Positions 27,391-37,500 of a stretch of 64,000 nucleotides of DNA are shown in pieces. Source of the stretch: Symsagittifera roscoffensis. Lineage: Eukaryota; Xenacoelomorpha; Acoela; Convolutidae. The first letter of the stretch is position 1; each line of letters starts with the position of its first letter. The notes below the pieces were generated by a model. It was not told where the DNA came from, did not search any database, and was given only the letters and a program-made list of their open reading frames with translations. Position numbers and translations under genes: made by a program. The DNA is taken from NCBI RefSeq assembly GCF_963678635.1, contig NC_087069.1, forward strand, positions 43,726,688-43,790,687, read 5' to 3'.

Positions 27391-28260
27391 CAAGTGTCTG
27401 AGCGGTGGGACCTCTTTCTTCTTCGTTATGGGGACTTCTTGATTCACTGTACCTTGTGCCACCACTCAAACTCTAGTAAAATTTTCCCAAAAACCCTCTC
27501 TTAAAAGCCAAATGCTAGCCCCCCTTTTTCTTATTTCTTTTTAATTACCTCTCTTTCAATGTTCCAAGCAACTTGAGACCAAAACCTGTGCGCAGGTATC
27601 TTGTGATCACCTGTTCGTATAAAAACTAAACACAAATCCTCACCAAAATGCAAAAAAAAATCCAAGCTAGAAAAAGTAATAAAAAACGGAAAGTTGAGCC
27701 CACCTAAAATTCAAAGGTGACCAATGTCTACCTTTTGTCGAAAAAATTTTTGTCTGGTACCTAATTGCCACGCGTTTTCCTCCCCCCAACTAATAATCTT
27801 ATTGGGTATCACCAGAATTGTCTACGTCCGTTCCCCCTACCAATCCGACCAGGGTACCTTCCTTAACTCGAGTTCAAATTTCGATATCCACTTATTATTA
27901 CCAACGCGTGTTAATGACTAATGTAACTAAATCAACGATGTCGATTAATTAGTTATTCTAATTTTCTCCCTTTTTACAATTTACAACCGCCAACCTCTAA
28001 CTTAACCAGCCCCCCTTCTAACCTCCCCCCTTTTTAGCCCCCCTTCTTAAGCCTAAAGTTACCTTAAACGCCGGGTGCTAAACCTCTCAAGAGAAAACCG
28101 TAGACCTGTCTCCAGGCCTGCTCAAGTAAAAACGTTTCTCAAAACCGGGGGATATCGCTTATCCAATTTTACACTTATTTCCTATAATGTAATGTGAATT
28201 TTAACGATACCCGTTCTGCCCAACTTGAGAACTCGAGAACTGCCAAATCCTTCTTGGCTA

Positions 28261-28450
28261 CTTTCCCACTCGACTGGTCACCTCTTCCAGTCCAGTCTCC
28301 TATTGGTTCAGCTCAAGTGCTCCTGAACCACTTTCCCACTCGGCTGGTCACCTCTTCCAGTCAAGTCTCCTATTGGTTCAGCTCAAGTGCTCCTGAACCA
28401 CTTTCCCACTCGGCTGGTCACCTCTTCCAGTCAAGTCTCCTATTGGTTCA
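28261..28450 (-). repeat. 70 bp tandem repeats in element B leader
   Basis: Almost three copies of a 70 bp unit starting CTTTCCCACTCGGCTGG at 28261, 28331 and 28401. Element A has the same array, two units at 6700-6840 and the third resuming at 29856. The B insertion point therefore lies inside this repeat. Confidence 0.9.
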
Positions 28451-28920
28451 GCTAAGTTGCAAGCTATCTAAAAACCCTTGACAACGCCCCACACTCGGGC
28501 ACTTTATTGAGGTTACTGGGTTAAATTGCTAGGTTGATCGAAACGATCGAGCTTGTAAAACAGTATGGGTATACTATTTAATTAATATAAAGGTTTGATC
28601 CAACTGATCTGGTGTCAAAGTCACTGTCTTTTTTCGTTTTATGGTTTTTGTTCCTTTTTCTATTCTTTTTTTTTGGTTTTGTTTTGCTTTTTGTCTTTTT
28701 GCTCGTGTTTTTGTCCCCCTAGTTGCCCCCCTTTACTCGGTTAGCTAAGCCTCGTTCGGAGAGCGTACCGGGAAGTTTTCTCGAGTTTTCTTAAAAAGCT
28801 ATCACGGTACAACCGGAAGGTTTGCACGTTCCTGTCGAACCGCACCGCCGGTACTCTAGAATGGGCATTTAGCCCGAAGCTGTCTCAAGTGGGTTCGACT
28901 CCGTAGTCTTGATGTCGTAA

Positions 28921-28936
28921 ACACCCAGGAGCGCCA
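28921..28936 (-). other. Primer-binding site of element B
   Basis: On the sense strand TGGCGCTCCTGGGTGT, complementary to a tRNA 3' end (...CAGGAGCGCCA), lies 11 bases after the 5' LTR. The same 16 bases at the same spacing follow the LTR at 30398. The TGG start and conservation support the call. I do not identify the tRNA. Confidence 0.65.
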
Positions 28937-28947
28937 TAAAAACACTA

Positions 28948-29855
28948 TGTAAGATTCGTCTACTGCAGTCACACATGAGGCTTAAGAAAAATAGGCCCTA
29001 TAACCATTGGCTCAAGAGTCAGGGACACTATCTCTTGTGTTTTTCTACCTCAAATCAGTCGGAGCCAATTCGGTTCGTCTGTGACATGAGACCACGACCC
29101 GTTACAGCTTAAAGGCTACTACCAAAATATCCCCCCACTCTAGAATTAATAACGTCCCCATACTTAGGTCTCTAGATACCCAAAATACATGAATGCCGTT
29201 AAAAACCGGGTCGGAACAATCCGTTAAGTTACTTTTTATTAGACAGTGGAACTTTGATCCATTTCAGATGGATCAACCTAAAACTCGCCTTACCTCAACA
29301 TAACAATTATAAAACACACTCTAGAAATATAAATTGGTACTCACATTGTAGCACGCTCAAGAATTGGGAGTAATTAAGTCGGTAAGCAACTCAAGAATTA
29401 AATAGTGTAATTAAATGAGTTTAATGTTTGCTAGTTTCAACAACAGGAATAAGTTTGTACTCTAGAATGCAGTTTTATGTGGACCATTGGGACACTCAAG
29501 CTGTCCACCTTTCCACCGAAGGTTCACTCTGGTCCAGTTTAGAAAAATACTCCAGTAAAGTCACAATAATCCAGTTCGTGGGAATACACTTGTCTCTGTT
29601 TCGAATGGGACAGCTCTACTCTAGATTATTACTGTGACGGAAATTGCGAATAGCAATTTCCTAGTGATTTTTCTTGCAACTTTCCCGCGATTGTTACTCG
29701 ATTGTTCTGATTTCTCTTTTTCGGTTTTCAGTTATCGCGAGAAAATCGTGCATGACAGGCTCCATTCAAATTTTTGAAAAATTAAATTTCACTCCAAAAT
29801 CAAGTGTTTTTTGCTTCTCTCAAGGTCAAACTTCAAATTATGACCGACTGGCACA
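28948..29855 (-). repeat. Element B 5' LTR
   Basis: 908 bp with TG...CA termini, about 98 percent identical by eye to the 3' LTR at 6841-7747. Its outer end at 29855 abuts the leader repeat of element A. It contains the conserved palindrome at 29639-29661. Confidence 0.9.
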
Positions 29856-30397
29856 CCACTCGGCTGGTCACCTCTTCCAGTCAAGTCTCCTAGTTGTCCA
29901 GCTAAGTTGCAAGCTATCTGAAAACCCTTAACAACGCCCCCCACTCGGGCACGTTATTGAGGTTGCTGGATTAGATTGCTAGGTTGATCGAAACGCTCGT
30001 TCTTATAAAACAGTATGGATATACTATTTTATTAATATAAAGGTTTGATCCAACTAATCTGGTGTCAAAGTCACTGTCATTTTTTGTTTTATGGTTTTTG
30101 TTCCTTTTTCTATTCTCTTTTCTTGTTTTTGTTTCGCTTTTTGTCTTTTTGCTCGTGTTTTTGTCCCCCTAGTTACCCCCTTACTCGGTTAGCTAAGCCT
30201 CGTTCGCAGAGCGTACCGGGAAGTTTTCTCGAGTTTTCTTAAAAAGCTATCACGGTACAACCGGAAGGTTTACACGTTCCCGCTGAACTGTACCACCGGT
30301 ACTCTAGAATGGGCATGTAGCCCGGAGCTGTGTCAAGTGGGTTCGACTCCCTAGTCATGATGTCTTAAAAACACCCAGGAGCGCCATAAAAACATTA
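29856..30397 (-). mobile_element. Element A leader, right part separated by the nested element
   Basis: 540 bp homologous to 28405-28947 of element B: the last leader repeat unit, the CTAAGTTGCAAGCTATC block, a T/G-rich tract, and the primer-binding site at 30371-30386. It continues the leader that breaks off at 6840. Confidence 0.8.
30371..30386 (-). other. Primer-binding site of element A
   Basis: Identical 16 bases to the element B site (sense TGGCGCTCCTGGGTGT), again 11 bases from the LTR end. Conservation between two otherwise diverged copies supports function. Confidence 0.6.
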
Positions 30398-31287
30398 TGT
30401 AATAGTCGCCTACTTCGGTAACATATGAGGCTTAAGAAAAATAGGCCCTATAATCATTAGCTCAGCAGTCAGGGACACTATCTCTTGTGTTTTTCTACCT
30501 CAAAACGGTCGGAGCCAATTCGGTTCACTTGCGACATGAGACTAGAACCCGTTACAGCTTAAAGGCCACTACCAAAATACCCCCCCCCCCCCCACTCTAG
30601 AAAATAAGAACGACCCAATACTTAGGTCTCGAACGCCGTTAAAAACAGGGTCGGAACAATCCGTTAAGTTACTTTTTAATGGACAGTGGAACTTTGATCC
30701 ATCTCAGATGGATCAACCTAAAACTCGCCTTATCTCAACATACTTATCACAAAATACACTCGGGAAAATTAAATTAGGTACTCACATAGCAGCACACTTG
30801 AGAATCAAGAGTAATTAAGCTAATTAATAATTCTAGCATAAATACGATTGAATCTAACTCGAGAAGTTTGCTATCAATGAATTCCAATCAAAGGAAATGA
30901 GTTTTAAGTTGAGAATATAGTTTTGGGTCTGAACCATTGGGAGACTTCAGTTGTCTACCTTTCCACTGAAGGTTCACTCTGGTTCAGCTGAATTTCGATG
31001 TTCTTTCGTAATCACTCTGTCTCCTATATCAAGATAGGACAGCTCTACTCTCGTGTTTTCTTACTAGAATCTCGGAAATTGCGAATAGCAATTTCTCGCT
31101 GTTTTTTCTGTCACTTCCCCGCTATTGCGATTCGGTCGTTCTGATCTTATTTCTGATGTTTTCAGTTGTCGCGAGAAAGTTGAGCATGTCAGGCTCAATT
31201 CGAATTTTTGAAAAATTAAACTTCATCCCAAAACTACGTATTTCGTATTCCTCAAGGTCAAACTTCCAGATATGACCGACTGGCACA
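30398..31287 (-). repeat. Element A 5' LTR
   Basis: 890 bp, sense start TGTGCCAGTCGG, alignable with both B LTRs but clearly more diverged, and including a C13-type run near 30582. The conserved palindrome is at 31074-31096. Right of 31287 the sequence no longer matches any LTR, so this is the outer edge of the retrotransposon block. The partner 3' LTR is outside the window. Confidence 0.85.
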
Positions 31288-31545
31288 TCACAACATCCCG
31301 TGTTGTATAATGACTCTTCTTAAATGTTTCTTTCGTTGTTGTGAGGTTTCCTCATCACATTAGATTTTTCACAATCGTGCTATTTCGCATTTCATGTTGC
31401 TGCTTGTTATTTGATTTTTGATGTGTTGTGAAATTTGCTTATGTTACAAAGCTAAATGCTAATAATGAGTTTTACTCGAAAACGTTTCGCGCAGTAAACA
31501 TTGATTCCTTTGTTGTTTTTCTACAGTCATTCCCCTTCTTTTCAG
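31288..31545 (+). other. Host flank before the first alpha-actinin coding exon
   Basis: AT-rich non-coding sequence. It ends in two consecutive acceptor-like sites, TTTTTCTACAG at about 31526 and TTCCCCTTCTTTTCAG at 31545, the second just 10 bases before the ATG. This is therefore the end of a 5' UTR intron or a trans-splice acceptor. No promoter was identified. Confidence 0.55.
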
Positions 31546-34500
31546 GTTTGTTAAAATGTACAGTGGAGGCGGTTTTATTGGAGATACGTATAGTGGAGGA
31601 TATGAACCTAATGGCATCACTTACTACGATCCTGGAGATTTTGATGACTATTATGATCAAGAAATAGACGAGTTCCTTCTTGATCCAGCTTGGGAAAAGC
31701 AACAAAAGAAAGTAAGTATGACCGAATTCGGTACAACTATGATAGAGTGGTCCCTTGAAAATAACCAGGTCACTTGAGAATAAGACTCCTAGAGCTGTCA
31801 AATCGTTTAATAATTATTATTTTGCAGAATACTTTTGAACAAATTTTATGCTTTGTTACTTCGTAAAACCTATTTTTAATTTTAATAGCAAATAAATTAA
31901 CCCAAAAATGGTTAAACTGTAAAATTATAACATGCGATTTGCATGCGGGCCCTGTCTATCATAGTTGCTTTTTCGAGGGACCACTATCATATTAGTACCC
32001 CAAGTTCAGTTAGTAAACTAAAGAAAAGGTCCATTGATTGTAGTTACATCATCATTGCCGGTTTTAGACCTTTACAGCTTGGTGCAACTCGCATCTGAGA
32101 AAGGCATCCACTCAAATCGATGAATTGGAAAATGATCTACAGAATGGACTCAAACTTATGTTGCTTTTGGAGATTCTCTCTGGCGAACGTCTTCCGGCTC
32201 CAGATCGGGGCAAAATGCGGTTCCACAAAATAGCCAACGTGAATAAGGCATTAGATTTCATCAACAGAAAAGGAGTTCAGTTGGTATCAATTGGAGCCGA
32301 AGGTGAGGAGTGATACTGTTCATTTATTGCGTATTGTTTGAGTAACAAAGTATGTTTTGAAATAATTAACCAGTATAATTTTGTTCGGTCCGTGGCCGGA
32401 TCAATGAGGAGAGTGGTCCAAGAGCTGAAAATGTCAGAGCAGAAAAACAGACAAATAATTTATTACCAGTGCTAATCGATAAAATAAGTCTTAGAATTGT
32501 CGAATTGTCTTTCAAATAATACGTATATTAAAAAATTTGATCTATTTTTTTTGTTTAATGAAAGAAAGCGATGAAAGTATGATTGTTGTATAAACTATTG
32601 TTTTTTTTGGTAATAGTGACAATTCTATAACTTATTTTTAAGGATTAGTCTATGAAGTCATTTTTTTTTTGCTCTCAGATGTTTTCTGCTCTTGGACCAG
32701 TCTGCATGAACGGAGTGAACTCTCTGCTATGGGCCCGATGTTTTTTCTGTGTGTTTTGTTTAGGAAAAGTCTTGTTCACGCTTAAGTTTGGCTGTTCGTG
32801 ATTTGAATTTTTTTCTTCTTAAGTTCAGTTCGTTTCTTTTGTTAAAAGCAAGGAAAATTCCCTTACCGAACAGCAAAAGCATAAAATTCACGAAAAACGT
32901 AATCGGCTTCTTGTTTCGAAAGTAGATTTAAAGTTTGCCCAGCGAAATACAAACTTTACCTTTTTATTCATTTTTCTCAAATTGAGTTAATTTTATCAAA
33001 AAAAATGCCAAGCATCATTTTTTTGAAGTTCACAGAGCTTTAAAGCCATTTTTTCAAGATTCGATGAAAGTAGTGTCGGTGGTGAGGTTATAGAGGTCGG
33101 TGGGGAGGATTTTTTCTTCATGAAAAGTCTTTGTTACGTCCCTGCCTGACGTCAAATTGATCCAATTTTCTCAAATTGAGTTAGTTTTGTCAAAAAAATG
33201 CCCATCATCATTTTTCTGAAGTTCACAGAGCTTTAAAGCCATTTTAAGATTCGATGAAAGTAGTGTGGACTGTTATATAGGTCGGTCGTGAGGATTTTTT
33301 TCTTCATGAAACTGGAGCTCAAGGTTATAATTAGTTATGTAAACAATGATAACTAATTCTACCAACGAAAAAAAAAATTAACCGAGTTGTAAACCAACTG
33401 ATCAGAATACGAAGAGAATAGTTTATTCCAATCATGCTCTTCTGACTTGCTCCGATCGATGAGAATAGAATCTAGAGGAATAGGTCTGACTCATGCATAG
33501 GTATGGCCCTCAATGCAAGATAATCGTAACCGCTCGAAACATTAAATTTATAGTGAACACTGATAACTTGTAGCACTAATTAGTGACAACAGCTCAAGAA
33601 TTGCTGCGCAAATCTGATTGATTGCTGTTGGACTTTTAATTTGTTTTGAAGACCAGTTCATTTCTTCAAAAAAAAAATCTTGTTTTTCTTTTTTGTGTGC
33701 GTTACTCTACTCTTTTCCAACTGTTTGTTTTCTATGGTTTTGTTTTGAAAGTGGAAAGTTGAAGTTTTTAAAGAACAAATCAGTTTTTTTTTCTGTTTCC
33801 ATGCGTTAGTTAACTCTTTTCCTGTCTGTTGAATATGTTTCACATGTAACTTTAAGACAAAGCGTAAATTATTGATTTCCACGTAGATAAATTCAAGTAA
33901 ATCTTTTTCTCGCAATTTGTAGCAACCAAGTCATTCTGAATTCAACTTTGGTTTGAAACGGGCGCTTTGGTTTGAAATAGGCGCATGTGTTTTGATTCAT
34001 GCCGAGTTTCAATAAATTTCTGACAAGATGGTCAAACAGTTTAAGAATTTAACTGCATCTCATATCAGTTGTCAATTCGAAAATTTTCCTAAGTTTGCTC
34101 TGAAATTGAAAATCAGAAGCCAATTTGGTCTTTTAGTGCTGTTAATTGTGTTAAATTGTGTGCAGTCGAATATAGTGTCGGATCATTGTGCTACATGTGT
34201 ACTGTAACCGGCTGTCCCTGTGTCGGTTTCAAGTTTCATTAATTGAATTCATTTCAAGTTCTAAATAATTGTTTTGTTCCTAGAAATTGTGGATGGAAAT
34301 CTGAAAATGACCTTGGGAATGATCTGGACTATCATTCTTAGATTCGCAATTCAGGACATTTCTGTCGAAGGTAACCAATTTTCTTTTGTTTGTCTCCGTT
34401 GACTTGATATATTACTTTTTATTATCACATTCTCCTTTAAGCTCGATAGGTTTTATAGTCTAATCAAAATGATCACAGTACCATATTTTCTGTTTAAAAT

Positions 34501-37500
34501 GAATTCTGTCTTAGGGGGCATTTAATTATGGCATTTTTTGTTTGGTTCGGCTTAGGGTAAGCTCTTTCTGAAAATCTTTCCAGAACAATAAAGCGATAAC
34601 ACGCCTTCTGCTTTGGAAATGAACTCTTATCTGTAGAATTAGTCCCAAAAATAAGAACCAATCCAATTTCCTCTCTAAAAGTAGCATTGAACCAACGCTG
34701 GTTTGGGTGAAATAAACCAGTCCTCAAAAGTTATGCCAAGTTATATGCATGCTAAAAATGCACCAAAACATTTATATAAGTTATATTAAGAATAGAATTA
34801 TAAATCTCAAACTGGCAGTAATATAAACTGAGTTCTTTGGGACAGTTTAAGGAACCTTGTTTAGATTAGTAGAGACCCATCAATAAGGAGACATTGTTTT
34901 TGGACGATTTGCCGAGTCACTCCAAGAAGAATTAATTTCAGAAAAAGCTTTAAAAAATGCTCAAATATAGCGCTTCAGTTTTGAATTATACTTGAGGAAG
35001 CTCAGACACCGTAAAATCTTAAACATCAAGTTGAAAAAAAAAGTTTCATGAAATATCGTGAAGCTGATTTTAAAAATTATTTGAACATGAAAGTTATGTA
35101 TTTTAAAAAAGTTTCTGCTTTATAGTTTATATGGTTATTGACCGGATCGGTTCAAGTTAACATGGCTCAAAGTGGAGTTTGACTGTTAATACTCCGCTGA
35201 GTTTTATAGCCTGAAGGAACAAGTGTAAAATATTCCAGCTCTCAGTTGAGTATTGTGACCAGACTTTGCATACAAGTTACGGCGGTGAAAAGAACAAATC
35301 GGTAGTTGCGCAACTGTTGCAGTTTTGCTCCTGGTGTCAGAAGAGAATTCGGGTTATAGCAAAATTCATGCCAAAACTTTTGAAACGTTCAAAAGGTTAT
35401 CGCTATTACTGTATTCACTTTAAAGTGAAATTACATGAAACTTTCTGCTTTCAGCCTAAACAGAATTATGCCATGAATTTGTGATAAAGAACGTCATAAA
35501 ATTTCCATCATCATAGTAACTTGAGCCTGAATTTTTGTCAAAGAATTTTAATTTCAGCCAAAAAGCAAAATTCATGCCATGAATTTCTGATGGAAAGAAC
35601 TATGGAATATCGCCTTAATAGTGGTAAATTGAACGTAAATGTTGAAGCTTTAATGTTAAAATGTATATCAAGTAGTTTCAAATTAATGTGATGTGTTTTT
35701 TGTAGACGGTTAGTATAGTTCAAAAAAATGGTTGCAGCTTTTCTATCTCATATTGTTGTCCCATTTCTATTCTGTCTGATTCCTGAATCTTTGAAAAGTA
35801 AGTGTCTCTGAACTTGGTGATGTCTATGCACACATGCTGAGCAGCAACTAAAGAATATACCACGATGAGCAACAAATTACTCGTCTTTAAATGAAAAAAA
35901 AACAGAATGGCTAGTTCGTTTTACTGATGAGTTAAAAAATGCCGAACAAGCCATGAAAAAATACGTTAAAATGCTGAACAAGTCATGAAAAAATACGTTA
36001 AAATGCTGAACAAGCCATGAAAAAAGACGTTAAAATGCTGAACAAATCATGAAAATATACGTTAAAATTCCGAGCAAGCCATGAAAAAAGACGCAAAGTT
36101 CTTTTTGGGGCAAAAACGACGTCTTAGGTTAAATTTTGCTGTAAGAAACAATGCTTGCGTTTTTTATGTTAATCAAAGTGTTTGAAAGTAGAACCCTATT
36201 TATTTCTTGACTCATCAATTAATAGTTTTAATCAAGGTTTTCCTGATCAAGTTTCGTTTGTGTGTAGAATTGAGTGCGAAGGCGGGTCTGTTGCTCTGGT
36301 GTCAAAGAAAAACTCAGCCGTACAAAAATGTCAACGTGCAGAATTTCCATATGAGGTAAACAAACATATTTATATGCTACTCTAAAATATCGAGTGAAAA
36401 TTATGTTGAAAAAATCAGCGTATTTTATGCGTCTTAGATTTTGACCAGAGTATAGATTATACATTTTTACTTTGCTTAGAATTGAACTTTGTCATCTCGG
36501 ATCTAACTTGGCGTTTATTCACCCTTTTTCAAACTATTCTCAGTCGGGCGGGCATTCTTAGATGTCGTTTAACTCTCAAGTAATAGGTACACTGCACTAG
36601 AAATTAGTAACGATTATTTGTATCCATCCATACCTTTGGTTTAGATGTCATAGGGTTAGGATAGCTTTTTTGTGCTTGAAAAAAAAAAACGAATTTGTAC
36701 CAAAAATAACACCAAAATAGCTTCCCTTTTAAGGATTCTTTTCTAAAATACAGTTATTTACTCAAGCGGATCTTTTTACGAACATTGACCGATTATTACA
36801 CATGCCATGCTTGTGTTATACTATGAACTATCTTTTTTTTTCCAACCTAAGGCGCAAATTTTGTTACGATGAAATGTGTTCATTTTGAAAATGTTCATTT
36901 TGATCAATAACCAGCTATTAAGTACAGCCAATGCTAAGGATATCAACACAGACTAATTGTTCCGACTTTTGTAACGAAAGTTACGGAATATTTGTGCTCG
37001 GGGTGGTTTTTTCTTCAGACAAATTTGACTTTTTGACTAGTCATTTTTAGAAGGTAGTGTTGTCCTAAGCTTAAATTGGGAAAGATATTTCACCTTTGAT
37101 CAATTTTCGTAAAGTTATGGGATTTAAAAATTGCCAATTTGGGTCAGCTAACGCTCGATATATTTCGCGCTATTAACGCTTAAGCGGAGTTTTAATTCTT
37201 CTTAGAAATCGTTCTAAATTGGTTGAAGGAAGCTTATTTGCCATAATTGATTTGTTACTAGGAGCAAAGCTTATCACTTTGTAGTTAATATGGCGTGTGC
37301 GGGGATAATTTTCACAAAAAAATTCAAGTTAATAAAAAAGTTTCATTTTGTTTTTATTACATGTATTTTTTTTCATGTTATTACTGCTCCACAGATTGCT
37401 CTATAAATTGAGGCATGTTAGTTGGTATTTTTTTTTCAAATTGGCTGGTACTGCTAATGCCTCATAGTTGGCATGCGTCACTTGAGAAGTTTTGTAGACT

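Larger units (their letters stand above)
27391..28947 (-). other. Element B leader, upstream segment
   Basis: Non-coding leader between the minisatellite and the 5' LTR. It contains conserved blocks shared with 5791-6840, three 70 bp repeats at 28261-28450, a T/G-rich tract at 28620-28730, and the primer-binding site. Short open frames here are not conserved between copies. Confidence 0.7.
6841..29855 (-). mobile_element. Giant Ty3/gypsy retrotransposon B, nested in element A
   Basis: A 23.0 kb LTR element in minus orientation. Its LTRs (6841-7747 and 28948-29855) differ at roughly 20 positions by eye. Sense order: 5' LTR, primer-binding site, leader with two tandem arrays, gag, protease, RT-RNase H, integrase with macro-like tail, a long extra coding region (17048-8176), polypurine stretch, 3' LTR. 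Both LTRs begin TG and end CA. The flanks are ...TTTCCCA at the left and CCACTCGG... at the right; joined, they rebuild element A's leader repeat, with CCA shared as a short duplication. Usual Ty3/gypsy elements are 5-9 kb, so this one is unusually large. Several in-frame stops and frameshifts suggest this copy is no longer autonomous, unless some are recoded or are assembly errors. Confidence 0.9.

Noticed and set aside
26839-27469. Similar repetitive open frames in the second minisatellite
   Set aside because: Same cause: the tandem array of element B's leader.
30330-30360. tRNA-like T-arm GGGTTCGACTCCC in the leader of elements A and B
   Set aside because: Only a three-pair stem fits, there is no matching acceptor or anticodon arm, and the copy at 28890 lacks even that.
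28948-31287. Tandem LTR duplication of one element by unequal recombination
   Set aside because: The outer LTR is clearly more diverged than the 6841/28948 pair, and the flanks of B rebuild element A's leader repeat. Nested insertion explains everything with fewer steps.
35266-35484. Apparent repeat of the CH2 exon 4 text ([11 protein letters not shown]) in intron 3
   Set aside because: There is a weak resemblance to LLLWCQRK (GTTGCAGTTTTGCTCCTGGTGTCAGAAGAGAA), but no proper splice sites. It may be a decayed duplicate of exon 4, but the match is too short to annotate.
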